Assembly (NCBI GenBank): GCA_033002965.1
Contig: JAURVB010010162.1
Coordinates: forward strand, 1-64,000
Direction of reading: 5' to 3'
Length of the DNA: 64,000 nt
Source: Piper betle
Taxonomy: Eukaryota; Streptophyta; Magnoliopsida; Piperales; Piperaceae
Position numbers and translations under genes: made by a program. This document shows positions 1 through 12,548 of the stretch, piece by piece (within the stretch, counting starts at the first letter, position 1; every line of letters begins with the position of its first letter). Under the pieces are notes generated by a model. That model was given only the letters and a program-made list of their open reading frames with translations, made no database searches and was not told the DNA's origin.

Positions 1-2307
1 AAAGTAAAGAGTAAATAACTATGCTGAGCTTAAGTGTGTGTAATGTTTATCTGTCCTCCCACCAAAGTCAACTCAAAATTTGTAAAACCTACATATATTA
101 TATGAAAAACATCAGTAACGAATGTTACTAGTCCACAAAATAACTAATACACACTAGAAAATGAATATTCTATTACCCACGAAAACTTATGAAACTTCAA
201 GATTGCCGCACACTGGGTGGTAAGCAACGTACTTAAAAGTGCCGGCTGACATGCATGACTAATATTCATATTCATACATACAATACTTACGCCCTCACAT
301 CTTCCATATTACACCCGCCACTGTATTTGAGTGGCAAAAAGAATAGTTAAGTTAGTGCCACAAATTCTGGAAATGTGTTGTATTACGCAGTACCGTCATA
401 CACCACACTACCTCAGGGTTTGAAGGAGTACTAGTGCGATTCATACATATCTCTATACTGCTCACTCTCTTATTCGTGAAATCTGTAAAAAAGCGTGTAC
501 TCATATAATAGGCTCAGGAAAGAGGCTTGTATCATATATTTCTAGAGCTTCAGTTCAAAAACCAACAAGGGATCCATCTTTGTAGTTTTATTAAACTTGT
601 GTAGAAGCAAGACTAAATGGCCCAACATCAGAGGGATCCGATAAAACACCACTAGTGTCACCCTTCATTTAAAACATGATTAAACTCGACACATTGGGAG
701 TCAAGCAGAGAGGGAGAGTCCTATGGATATGTGGCCCAAGCTCCAAGAATATTCGCACATCTATAGGGAGGTTGGAATCTAAAACATACATCGAAACCTA
801 ATACGAAGTAAAATAATAACATCTCTATATGATGCATACTCATGGTGGGTGCTCGTATCATCAATAGATCTTAATAATGAAAACAATGGTAACAAATCTA
901 TAACTAAACATGTGGCACAAAAATTGAGACATAATAATAATAATAAATAATAAATTAAGAAATAAACAAGAAAATATATTAATAGATAATTACATAAATA
1001 ATAAATACATAAACATGAACAATACACTAATCATAAAATAATAATATAATTATAGTATATAAATATACACTTAAACACGGGTAAATATCAGTGTATACTT
1101 GTGTTAGCAAACATATAAATAGATAAACAAATAAACAAACAAATAGTTAATACTCATTAATCATGAATATTAATAATATCATAGCATACAATAAAAGAAT
1201 GCATAATTAAATAAAAATAAATAATAATATACATATAACGAACATATATATATACATATATTCAATTTAGTAAACATAATGAGACTTATATTAATAAGTA
1301 AATATAGTATTAATAATAAAAAATAATCATGTAAACATTCATCATATATGATAAACATATAATAAAATAATAATAATAATAAATAAATAATAATAAATAA
1401 AATAAAATAATAAATAAAGAAAAATAATCATAACATCCAATCATGCTAAATAAAGTGAATATGCATCACAACTAACATGGAGGTTTGCGAATTACCGAAA
1501 ACGGTGTAAGAATAGACGAAAACGATCCAAAAGTGAGTTGAATTGGACCGAATTGGGCTAAACTAGACCGAACCGAATGGGTTGAACTATCCTTGTATTG
1601 GTTAATTGGAAAATGGGTTGGGTTGAATGGGTGGACATGAACTGGATTGGTGGACTCAGACATGGGTTGGTGGACACGAGCGCAGACAGGTGAACGTGGA
1701 TGCAAGGAGGCAAACGCGGACGTGGATAGGATCTTGCCATGTGGCACGATCTGAGCGTCTGCAACTTATTACCTAGTGGGGTACACATACGGGTATATGC
1801 ACTATACGTATGGATAGAAAACTCAGATTGAGATCGTCCAAGGTTGAAACTGACTTAAGTCGTAAAAAGTGACTCTATAGGCAGGAATCAAGGCAAAAAA
1901 TTTTAATTGCCTTAAACCATGAACTCAATCAAGCTGGGCCCAAAGGGGCACAATCGAGTAATCCAAAATTCTTATGTTGCATGCAAATGAAATACTCATA
2001 AAATCCAAAAAAGTTGACAAATACTACAAGTGCCTAGATCTAGGCCTAAAATTCTGGCTAACTCATAAAAATCATATCTATACCGCGTGTATACACTGAT
2101 AACTCATGTTGTACTGTATCATAAATGAAATTATTATATGCATGTCGGGCATACTTAGCCTTCATAACATGCTCATAAGACCATCTAAGCTGCATACTCA
2201 TATTCTTAAAATTGTTCCGGCTCGCACTTGCTTGATTTAACTCAAGAATGGCCCAAACCAGGCAAACTATAAGCGGGAAAACCCTTACTTGAAGTTGGGG
2301 TTTTACA
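1..2307 (-). mobile_element. LTR C, 3' LTR of a minus-strand gypsy-type element (cut by window edge)
   Basis: Read on the minus strand this LTR begins at 2,307 with TGTAAAACC and runs off the left window edge. Outside it lies a polypurine-tract-like stretch of the same type found beside the LTRs of elements A and B. Long blocks match LTR G (9,009-10,865 and 14,339-15,040), solo LTR N (47,812-50,454) and the 5' LTR of element K. Conserved landmarks are a GTAAC-N4-GTTAC hairpin at 115-128, an AT-rich block with many AATA repeats at about 930-1,430, and a short GC-richer stretch at about 1,480-1,760. The short reading frames here do not persist in the other LTR copies, so none is called a gene. 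The true 3' terminus lies outside the window. Confidence 0.85.
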
Positions 2308-2618
2308 ACCTCTCATCCTTATAAAAATTCTGTCCTTTAAATTTCTCACATCAACTACGATCAGAGGACTCAACAGAAGATGTCATCTCGTTGGACTAAC
2401 TACTAGTTGCAAACTATGGGGACTAAAATCCAACGATTTCAACGGGAAAAACCTAAGCTCACCCCCTAAGGGTTTACTAGGTAGTGGATTAGGTACTCTA
2501 GAGTATAGCAAGGTACTAGTCTAAACTATATCAAGAAAAACTAAATTGGTGCGAGGTATGCCGCCTAACATCTATCCATATCTCCCTGATCCTCTTCAAT
2601 ATGATAGGTCAACTACGT
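2308..2618 (-). mobile_element. Interior remnant of the element owning LTR C
   Basis: On the minus strand this is the last part of the internal region before the 3' LTR. It includes the polypurine-like tract beside the LTR (2,308-2,345). The rest aligns by eye with 62,660-63,230, the end of the interior of element K, which shows that C and K belong to one family. No open frame crosses it and I recognise no protein domain. Element D has inserted at its right edge (candidate TSD TACGT at 2,614-2,618; the other copy is lost). Confidence 0.6.
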
Positions 2619-3981
2619 TGTAAAACCTCGAAAAAAATAATTAGGTTATTTATTTAGGGTTTTGTAAATCTTTGAACGAACCATAAAAAATATTTAATTA
2701 AATTAATTCTTAAGAATTAATATCATAAATTATCAATTATAACTTTTAGAATACCGATACAATGGTATTTATTGATAATTTTAAATAAGTTTTATTTATT
2801 TAATTTTTGGGATTGAGAATCGTGAGTGCATTTAACATTCATTAGCTTTAACTCAATAGTAAGTTTTTTGACTTTTCGTTATCACACAAATAGTTGGTGT
2901 TTAATATATTTATGTGTAATTACGATTTTTTCTATAGAATTTAATCTACTAACTTCTTGAATTTTGTACTTATTCTTCTATATAAAGGAGAATTCTGAAG
3001 ATGTTAAATTAAACATCCTCTTTATAGTTTGTGAGTACATTTAGCTTACAAAGGGAAGGCTTTAAAGAAATTTCATTCATATTAGGATCGTGTGTCGTAG
3101 GCCTCAACAAAATTCCAGGTCCGCATAATTACTTGAAATGTTATATATTCATATTTAGGAGTCCTCATCGGCCTGGGCTCCCATTCTATCACCATGCACC
3201 GAGTGCAACCGGGGTTAAAGAATTTGCTCAGTCCAACATGGTGAAGTACCCACCTTTTAAATTATATATTCTTATTTGGGAGTGTTCGTCGACCAAAGCC
3301 GACATTCAACCACCAAGTGCCGAGCGCAATCGGGGTCAAAAATTGGCTCAGTCTGACACGGGGCAGCACCTTTAAAATTCTTGAAAGATTTAATACTTGC
3401 CTCCATGCCAAAAGGGGTTACAGGGCGCAATGGCGCAAGACGACCCATTGTGCACTTGTGATACCGAAAGGTGAGTCAATGGCAAACATCGGTAACTAAA
3501 GGCCGAGGGCAGCGTATAGTGTTTGCGCATACAAGAGATTGTAGCTGGATGGGCGGCCACCCTCCCAGCATAATAAGAGCTTGACAAATGCTCATAATCA
3601 TTAAAAGATTCAAATTTAGATGTTGTGGAATATATTAACTTGTTTTTTATAAATATATGACTTAGTGTTTTTTATCACTAATGCAGAATTGCCTCCGCTG
3701 GGGTGACCATGGAAGGATCGGAAGAGTCCGGACAGCTGGAGGACTCTGTTATTTGACTTTTGAATTTTCTTATTTGTTATTATACTTCTAGATTGTTTGC
3801 ATAATAGTGGGATTTTGGTTTGGTTCATGGGGCTTAGATTATTCCAAGTATCTGTTATATTAAATTTTATGTTATGGGTTTATTTTAATAATCTTAAAAA
3901 TTAATAAAAATTTAATTTGTGAGTTACTTAGTTTCATATAGTAATAGTTGGATTGTGGCTCGGAACGGGTGAGTCGTTACA
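2619..3981 (+). repeat. 5' LTR of element D
   Basis: This 1,363-bp LTR runs TGTAAAACC...GTCGTTACA. It carries two copies of a roughly 120-bp tandem unit (about 3,163-3,375), while the 3' LTR of the same element carries four. The LTR aligns over its whole length with both LTRs of element E in reverse orientation, apart from the repeat number. Confidence 0.9.
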
Positions 3982-3984
3982 GGT

Positions 3985-3995
3985 GGTATCAGAGT
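3985..3995 (+). promoter_or_regulatory. Primer binding site of element D
   Basis: TGGTATCAGAG starts three bases after the LTR end. It is complementary to the 3' end of plant initiator methionine tRNA, the usual minus-strand primer for this type of element. Confidence 0.85.
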
Positions 3996-4548
3996 TGTGT
4001 TTTCTACGGAACCAATCAAATCAATAATTACCTTGCTAAAAGTGTAAGAGCCCACTATCCCAAGGGTAAAATTTCTTCTATATATGAATTAATCAATCTT
4101 TTATATAATTAATTTTCATTATTTTAGATGGTAAATGAGCATATATGAGACGTGACACTTAGGTGTCTAGGTGCACGTGACACTTAAACTAATGAGCGTA
4201 TATGAGACACCTTTACAATCAGAGGTGTTGTCTAAATAGTATGGGTGGTATAGGACACCTGTGCGATATGAATGACATGTCATGGGATAGTGTGCCCCAC
4301 ATTAGTTATGCATAGAGTGGCAAAGCTTAAATTGAGAAAAAAATTGTAAATTGTGATTTTTCTAAAATGAATTTTTTAAAAAATATGTGAAGGTATTGAA
4401 AAAACCTCTATAGAGCTAGATACAAGTATACTAACGCATAAGGGATGAAATTCCTAAGATAGGATAAGAAAGAAGTTAGATAAATAAGTAATTTTCTTCT
4501 TATGACCATATTATATTTTTGAGGATGAAAATTCCCATGTGGTGAAAT
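3996..4548 (+). mobile_element. Non-coding interior of element D
   Basis: About 550 bp without a usable reading frame. The first part matches the interior of E read on the minus strand, up to the point where the TRIM inserted in E. The last bases before the 3' LTR (about 4,520-4,548) resemble the gag-pol 3' tail and polypurine tract seen in elements A and B. There is no gag, protease, reverse transcriptase or integrase motif. Confidence 0.75.
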
Positions 4549-6029
4549 TGTAAAACCACGAAAAAAATAATTAGGTTATTTTATTTATGGTTTTGTAAAT
4601 CTTAGAACGAACCATAAATAATGTTTAATTAAATTAATTCTTAAGAATCAATATCATAAATTATTAATTATAACTTTTAGAATACTGGTACAATGATATT
4701 TGTGGATAATTTTAAATAAGTTTTATCTATTAAATTTATCGGACCTGGGAATCATGAGTGCAGTTTAACACTCATTCACTTCAACGCAATAGTAAGTTTT
4801 TTGACTTTTCGTTATCACACAAATAGTTGGTCTTTAAGATATTTATGTATAATTACGTTCTTTTATATAAAATTTAATGTAGTGACCTTTTGAATTCTAT
4901 AAATATTCTTTTATAAAAAGGAGAATTCTATTGATGTTAAATGAAACATCTTCTTAATAATTTGTGAGCACAGTTGGCTTATAAAGGGAAGGCTTTAAAG
5001 AACTTTTATTAATATTAGGATCGTGTGTCGTATGCATAAAAAAATTCCAAGTCCATATAATTACTTGAACAATTATATATTCCTGTTAGGTAGTATTCAT
5101 TGGTCTGAGTCCACTTTCAACCACCATGCGCCCAGCACAACCGGGTCAAAGAATTTACTCAATCTGACATGGGGCAGCACCCACCCTTAAAATTATAGAT
5201 TCTTATTTGGAAGTCTTGGTTGGCCTGAGCCCACATTCAACCACTAGGCGCCGAGCGCAACCAGGGTCAACTAATTAGCTCAGCCTCACAAAGGGCAGCA
5301 CCCACCCTTAAAATTATATATTCTTATTTGGGAGTCTTGGTTGGACCAAGCCTACATTCGACCACCATGCGCCAAGCACAACCGGGGTCAAAAAATTGGC
5401 TCATTCCGACACGGGGCAGCACCCACCATTAAAATTTTATATTCTTATTTGGGAGACTTGGTTGGCCTGAGCCCACATTCGACCACCATGCACCGAGCGC
5501 AACCAGGGTCAAAGAATTGACTCATTCTAACATGGGGGCAGCACCCTTAAAATTATTCAAAAATTAAGGGGTGACAAGGCACAGCGGCGCATGATGACTC
5601 ATTATACAATTGTTGTACTGAAAGGGTGAGTTAATGGCAAACATTGGTAACTATAAACCGAGGGCTACGTAGCATGTGCATGCATACATGGTAATGTAGC
5701 TGGATGGGCGGCCAGCCTCCTAGCATAATAAGAGCTTAGCATAGGCTCCTAATCATTAAAAGTTTCAAATTTGGATGTTGTGGAATATATTAACTTGTTT
5801 CTTGTAATAATATAACTTAGCGTTTTTATCACTAACACGAAATTGCCTCTGCAGGTGTGACCATGGATGGATGGGTGGAGTTGGGACAGCTAGAGGACTC
5901 AGTTATTTGACTTTTAAATTTTCATATTTGTTATTATACTTCTCGATTGTTTGCATGGCAGTGGCATTTTGGTTCAGTTCATGGGGCTTAGATTATTCCA
6001 AGCATCTGTCATATTTATTTTATGTCATG
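4549..6029 (+). repeat. 3' LTR of element D, truncated at its end
   Basis: It starts TGTAAAACCACG and follows the 5' LTR to about 6,028, where the sequence switches to the 3' terminus of minus-strand LTR G. The final 130 bp or so are missing and do not reappear elsewhere in the window. It has four tandem units against two in the 5' LTR. Confidence 0.88.
5094..5560 (+). repeat. Roughly 120-bp tandem repeat, four units, inside the 3' LTR of D
   Basis: Units begin near 5,094, 5,214, 5,336 and 5,456. Each contains a core around ACCACCATGCGCC followed by GGCAGCACCCACC and an AT-rich spacer. Two units are present at about 3,163-3,375 in the 5' LTR, and about two in each LTR of element E. Confidence 0.85.
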
Positions 6030-8061
6030 TGTAACACCCTAATTTCGGTTCACTTAAGAATAAAATTAGAAATGTTACAATTGAGTTGAGTCATGTTTAA
6101 AGTTGTTGGTTGGTAAGACTTGATCGATAAAATAGATCAAAACAACCCTCTTGGTGTCATGAGAATAGACGACGTCGTTAAATATACGTCAAAACAGATC
6201 AAATATAAATAAAAGCAATAAATTAATAACTGTGTTGAACTCAAGTGTGTAGTGTTTATTTGTTCTCCTACCAAAGTCGATGCAGGATTTGCAAGACCTA
6301 CATATATTATATGAAAACCATCAGTAACTATAAAGATTGTGAAAAAAAAGGGATGCGAATGTGGTTCGGGAAGGACCGAACGTGTTATGTCTAATACCTA
6401 GTTAATTTTACCCGGTTAATTATTATATTTTATTATTTACTCGGTTACCCGGTTAAATAAAATACGGGTGTTTTCACATACCCTACCCGTCATTTCATTT
6501 TATTTTATGAAGGACGTCCTCCACCCTAGCCTTCATTCACATTTTCTTCTCCTCTTCCTTACCTGCGTGTCTTCTTCCTTGCTTAGGTATTCTTCCTGTC
6601 TCCCTCTTCATAATTTTCTTGCATGCATATTTTAAAATCAACAAGAAAGAAACTAAACACGACTATTGGCCGATGAGTCCAGTGTTTTGGCGAGATGGGC
6701 AAGCACAGGCAAAGTTTCGCCGGGAATCGGTGGCGACGGTCATTCTGACGTTGGAAGATGATCCTACTCTCTTCATCAATTAGTGTAGGGTCGATCTCAC
6801 GTGTGTGGATGCTGGCGTAGGGTGGCAAATGGCCAAAAATAGAGGACAGTGGCATAAACAGAGGCGACGGCGGTGGGTGAAGAAATCCAGCCGTCCTAGG
6901 TGGCGACAGGCTCCAATCTGGCCGGGGAAGGTCGATAGGGGGTCGAGGGTGTCGAGGCAACCACCCAATTGAGGCGGCGACGCTCGCCGGTAGTGGAATC
7001 GATGATGCGAGTGTGCTGCTAGGCATGCAATGCAGGCTTCACTGTGGCTGGAAGACAGCCGGAGTTGGCCGGGGCGACACCGAAACTGCACGGTAGGGCT
7101 GGGCGGTGACGATTGACAAGCGGCCGGAGACGATTGCTAGCGACGGCTAGAGGGCGGCTGCTGCCGGGAACAGGAGATGGCGCAGGGGAAGAAGAAGAAG
7201 AAAATTACCTTGGATGGCAAACTTGTAAATAATGCTTGACTCGACATATCTCGAGTTAAATAATAATACCAACTCGTAAATAACAATTGATTCGATACCA
7301 ACTCGATTTAAAAATAGTACAAACACGCACTAAATATTTAAAATAATTATTTTAATGGGTTATGGTTTAAATTTACTAAACTAATTAATTATTGTACCAA
7401 ATCGCCACGAGTAATAAAAAAGAAACGGTAATGATAAAATGTCCATAATTAATCGGCACAACAAGCAATTAAATTAAATCGGATGGTTGCAAGTAATTAA
7501 TAAAATAATGATTTTACCTTTTCTATATTAAATTTAATATTAGATAAATAAAGTGATTATTTTAATAACAAGTCAGTAATGTAGAAAATAGGTTATTAAA
7601 CTATAGTCAGGTAGAAATCACTCGCGTCGAACCTAAATAACATAATGAAACTAAATAAAGTTTGATACTTTATATAGTCGAATAAATTAAAATAATTGTA
7701 TTAATAATATTTATGAATTAATATAATATAAATTATTTTAAATAATTTGATTAAATAACTTAATTAATTAAATTGCTATAAATAATAGTAGCGATTAAAA
7801 ATTAAAACCGTTAACTAAATCATCAAGATCGGGGTTAAGTAATTATCACCGCAACGGAAAATTAAATACTTGTTTATTAGTAATAATTATTTTTATCAAC
7901 TATTAGGTATTAATTATGATTTCGATAATTAATTTAAAATATAAAGTAGGACTTAAATGATTATATCACATGAATAATTAATTATCTCACTAGATTTGTT
8001 GAGAATTTAATATTTAATATTTTTGAATTGTTACATGATATGTTGTCAAAATTTTAATAAC

Positions 8062-8097
<36 letters not shown>

Positions 8098-8204
8098 CAT
8101 TTAGTTGCATGCATTTCTACTTGAATAAAATTATACTTATGTATAATTTAATATTCTCGTTCAGATTAGGATCATTAGTTGGAGCTGCGAGTTCGAAATA
8201 TCCA

Positions 8205-8320
8205 GGTCTGTATAATTATTTGAAATGTTGTATTTTCCCAAACTGGTATAATTATATAAAATCTTGTATTACCCCAAACTAGTATAACTATGTGAAATGT
8301 TGTATTTTCCCAAACCGGTA
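8205..8320 (+). repeat. Roughly 41-bp tandem repeat, three units
   Basis: Three near-identical units, each with a TATAATTAT-like core followed by a TTGTATT(T/A)(C/T)CCAAAC stretch, inside solo LTR H directly before the next array. Confidence 0.8.
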
Positions 8321-8332
8321 GCCTTGTCGGCA

Positions 8333-8578
8333 CTAATCTCAGAATGAGTTGGGAGATAATTTCTAATCTTAGAATGAACTAGGAGACCATGACTAATCTC
8401 AAAATGAATTGGGAGACCACCTAATCTTAGAATGAGCTGGGAGATGATTTCAAATCTCAGAATAAGCTAGGAGACGATTTCTAATCTCCGAATGAGCTGG
8501 GAGATGACTTTTACTAATCTCAGAATGAGTTGAGAGACAAATTACTAATCTCAGAATCTCCTGAGAGATAATTGCTAA
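8333..8578 (+). repeat. Roughly 36-bp tandem repeat, about seven units
   Basis: Repeats of the form CTAATCTCAGAATGAG followed by TTGGGAGA and a short spacer. Units vary by a few substitutions and by spacer length. The array lies inside solo LTR H. Confidence 0.85.
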
Positions 8579-9930
8579 AGACTTGTGTAATAATAATAAT
8601 CAAAACGAGTGAAATGATAATAAGGATTATATTGACTTGTTTCATTTAATTATGCGGCTTAGTGGTTTTATCACTAACACAGAATTACATCCGTAGGTGA
8701 GCAGCATTGGACTGAAGAATAGAAGTGTGGTTGGTGGTTCTTTTACCAACCTAGGTATGGTGAATCGATAATAAAAAATTTGACTTCCTTATTATTCTCT
8801 TGTGTTATAAATGTGGCTATGGGAAATGGTCCGAGGCTGTGGGACAGTTATTTTATATTTTAGACAACATGATTTGTTGTTATGATTTATGTTATATGTT
8901 GCGAGACTTATTTGCTGTATTTCAATTCATGTTCTGGAATGTTACATTTACATTACTTATATTTTTAAAGTAACACCCAGTCCGGTTCGGGCGGGTCGTT
9001 ACAGTAACAAATACTACTAGTCAAAAAAATAACTAATACATACTGGCAAATGGGTATTCCATTACCCACAAAAACTTATGAAACTTCAAGATTGCCTCAC
9101 ACTAGGCGTTAAGCAAACATACTCAAGCAAGTGTTGGCTAGCATGCGCGGCTCATAATTATATTCATACATACAACACTTACACCTTCACATCTTTCATA
9201 TCACCCGCCATGGTTCTCAACTGGCAAAAGGAACAGTTAAGTTGTGGCAGAAATTTCAGAAATGCGCTACATTACGCAGTATTATCATACACCGCACTAC
9301 CTCATGGTTTGAAGGAGTACTAGTGCGATTCATACATATCTCCATACCACTCACTCTCTTATTCATGAAATATGTAAAAAAATGCACGTACTTTTATAAT
9401 AAACTTAGGGTAGAGGCTTCAATTATACATTTCTGGAGCTTTAGTTAGAAAAGCAACAAGGGATCTCATCCTTGTATTTTTATTAAACATGCATAGAAAA
9501 CACAGCTAAATGGCCCGACATCGGAGTGATGCAATAAAATACTTCCAATGTCATCCTACGTATAATACACGATTAAACTCGACACACAAGGAGTCAAGCA
9601 GAGAGGGAGAATCCTACAAACCTGTGGTCCAAGCTCCAAGCACATTGTGACATATACGTCGAGCTCGGACTCTGTAACCTATATTGAAACCCACTACTAA
9701 AGGCAATCACGAGTAAATATCATACATACTCGTATTAGTAAATACATAAATAATTAAATAATTAATAAATAGTTAAATAACAATTCAATAAATATATAAA
9801 CAAATAGTTAATATTCATTAATCATGAATAATAATAATATCATCATTATCCAATATAGAATACGTAATTAATACAAATAAATAATGACATACACATGAAC
9901 TGACAAATAGATAAATGAAATAAATACACA

Positions 9931-9941
9931 CACACATGCAT

Positions 9942-9973
<32 letters not shown>
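9931..9973. repeat. CA-type microsatellite
   Basis: An imperfect run of CA dinucleotides with two CATA interruptions, inside the AT-rich part of LTR G. Confidence 0.9.
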
Positions 9974-10865
9974 CAAATTTAGTAAACATAAATACGACTA
10001 ATATTCATAAGTAAATATATCATTAATAATAATAAGTAATGAGATAAACATGCATTATAATCCATAAATACACGAATAATAAGAAATGAATAATAATAAT
10101 AATAATTAATAAATAGATAAATTAGATAATATATAAATAAAAATAATCATAACATCCAAACATGGTAAATCAGGTGAATAGGCATGCAAACTAGTGTAGA
10201 AGTTTTCAAATTACTGAAAATGGTGCAAGAACGCACGAAAACGGTCGAAAATGAGCTCAACCAGACCGTGCTGAACTTAACCAGACCAAATCGAATGGGC
10301 TGAACCAACCCAGTTTGGGATAGCTAGAAAATGGGCTGGGTTGACTTGGCGGATATGAGAAATGGCTCGGACTGTACACGGACATGAACACCTAGCAACT
10401 CGACATGGCCAGGCAGACATGACAAGGGCAGGCGGGTAGACAGGCCAAACAGAGGGGTGGTAGTGCTTGTTGTCAAAGAATGGTGAGGGCAACGCAACTG
10501 GGGTTGTCGCTTGTCAGGATTGACAAAGGGAGCAAAGGCCGAGTTGTTGGTAGTGTCAATCGGAAGAGTCTGACCACAGGCTGGCCGGAAAATGGCCAGG
10601 AAAAAGGCAGCGTCGGAAGCGATTGCTGGCCGCGGTGGTCATCGTGGGTTATCTCAAAATGTAAATCTAGGCAAGATGAAATTGTGGGGGTGGTCGGACT
10701 AGCCAGTGGTGGCTCGCCGGAGCTAGAAAATGGCCCAAAGGGTGGCGGCAACGGCAGAAAATGACACTAAAAACATAGTCGCCAGCGGCTACTACGGCGG
10801 CTCCCATGGCGATGGTGGCTACGGACTGGTAGTCGGCTGCGAGATGGTCATGGCCGTACCGATGG

Positions 10866-12117
10866 TGTAACGACCTGCCCGTTCCGAGCCATGAGCCAAG
10901 TGTTACTATATGAAACTAAGTGTCTCATAAATTAATTTTCTATTAATTTTCAAAATTTTAAATAAATCCATAACAATAAATTTAATATACAAATGCTTGA
11001 AATAGTCTAAGTCTCATGAACCGAACCAAAATCCCACTACCATGCAAACAATCTCGAGAAAAGAATAGTCCAATAATAGAGTCCTCCAGCTGTCCCGACT
11101 CTACCTATCCTTCCATGCTCATACCTGCGGAGGTAATATCGCGTTAGTGAAAAAAATACTAAGTCGTATAATTACAAGAAATAATTAATATATTCCACAA
11201 CATTTGAATTACATCTTTTAGTGATAATGAGCCTATGCTGAGCTCTTAATATGCTGGGAGGGTGGCCGCCTATCCAGCTACAATCCCATGTATGCGCACA
11301 CATGCTACGTGGCCCTCGGCCTGTAGTTACCGATATTTACCATTGAACTCACCCTCTCGATATCACAAATGCATAATGAGCCGTCTTGCGCCACTGCGCC
11401 CTGTCCCCCCTTTCGGCATGGGGGCAGGTATTTAATCTTTCAGGGGTGCTGCCCTGTGTCGAATTGAGTCAATTTATTAACCCCGGTTGCGCTCGACGCA
11501 TGGTGGTCGAATATGAACTCAAGGTTACCAAGACTCCCACATAGTAATTTTTGTAAGGGTACTGCCCTTGAGTCGGACTTAACCAATTATTTGACCCTGA
11601 TTGCGCTTGGTGCATGGTGATCGAATGTGGACCTCAGGCCGACCAAGACTCCCAAATTGAAATATATTACATTTCAAGTAATTATACGAACCTTGAATTG
11701 TGATGAGGCACCTGCAACTACGACACATGATCCTAATATGAATGTAATTTCTCTAAAGCCAAATGTGCTCACAAGCTATCTAGAGAATATTTCATATAAC
11801 ATTAGAACTCTCCTTTGTATAGAAGAATATGTGTTGAATTCAATAAGTCATTATATTAAATTTTATTAATATGTGTGGAATTTTAGAAGTCACTACATTA
11901 AATTTTATACAAAAGAACGTAATCACTCATAACTATATCATTTGTGTGATAATGAAAAGTCAAAAACTTACTATTAAGCGAATGCGAATGGGTTATAATT
12001 GATAATTTATGATATTGATTCTTAAGAATTTATTTAATTAAATATTATTTATGGTTCGTTCTAAGATTTATAAAACCATAAATAAAATAACCTAACTAAT
12101 TTTTTCGTGGTTTTACA
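10866..12117 (-). repeat. 3' LTR of element E
   Basis: A 1,252-bp LTR. Its homologue is 13,087-14,333 in this element and 2,619-3,981 in D. Next to it on the interior side (12,118-12,160) is a CCCCAACTTGGGAATATTCG stretch, the equivalent of the polypurine tail in D. Confidence 0.9.
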
Positions 12118-12548
12118 ATCTCCCCAACTTGGGAATATTCGTCCTCGAAAATATAATAGGGTCATGAGTAGAAAATATTATTTTTGATTTAAGCATTGCC
12201 ACTCATATACATAGCTAAAGTGGGGCACACTATCTCATGACACTGTTATCTATATCGCACAGGTGTCCCATACCACCTATGCTACCAAGATAATACCTCT
12301 ATTTGTAAAGGCGTCCCGTATACGCTCATTAGTTTAGGTGTCACGTGCACCTAGCATGACACACAAGTGGCACACCTATAATGACTTACCATTTAAAACA
12401 ATAAAAATTAATTTTATAAAATAATGATCAATTCTTATATAAAACAAAATTTACCCTTGAGACAGTGGACTCTTAGACTTTCACGTCCTTTTTGGCCCGT
12501 GATCGGCAGCCTAGCCAAGGTCTCAAAAAGGATGTGGGCCAAAAAGGT

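Larger units (their letters stand above)
2619..6029 (+). mobile_element. Element D: small non-autonomous LTR retrotransposon
   Basis: Two direct LTRs (2,619-3,981 and 4,549-6,029) flank an interior of only 567 bp. The 5' LTR starts TGTAAAACC and ends GTCGTTACA, followed directly by an initiator-Met-type primer binding site. The interior has no protein coding capacity, so D must have relied on proteins from another element (LARD or SMART style). The 3' LTR lacks about its last 130 bp, because the 3' terminus of LTR G abuts it at 6,030. Element E is a member of the same family on the minus strand. The assignment to Ty3/gypsy rests on the general PBS and LTR style only and is an inference. Confidence 0.88.
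6329..9003 (+). mobile_element. Solo LTR H inside LTR G
   Basis: The 2,675-bp insert is flanked by the 5-bp duplication GTAAC (6,324-6,328 and 9,004-9,008). It starts TATAAAG, probably a decayed TG, and ends GTCGTTACA. Its last few hundred bases resemble the 3' parts of the D and E LTRs: a TTTTATCACTAACACAGAATT stretch, then a GGTTCGGGCGGGTCGTTACA end. H is therefore a longer LTR of a related family. There is no second LTR or interior, consistent with LTR-LTR recombination. It contains a GC-rich block at about 6,660-7,190, a TA run at about 8,064-8,092 and two tandem arrays. The reading frames in the GC-rich block are not conserved elsewhere. Confidence 0.82.

Noticed and set aside
5094..5560. 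Evenly spaced repeats as a possible CRISPR-like array
   Set aside because: The whole 120-bp unit repeats, with no unique spacers; it is an LTR minisatellite in a plant genome.
6583..7091. Overlapping minus-strand frames of 147 and 103 codons
   Set aside because: They are in the GC-rich block of solo LTR H; compositional, with no domain and two competing frames.
8333..8578. 36-bp repeats as a possible CRISPR array
   Set aside because: Units are degenerate and abut without unique spacers; ordinary tandem repeat in an LTR.
10480..10764. 94-codon plus-strand and 92-codon minus-strand frames
   Set aside because: GC-rich block of LTR G; overlapping frames on both strands and no match in LTR C or N.
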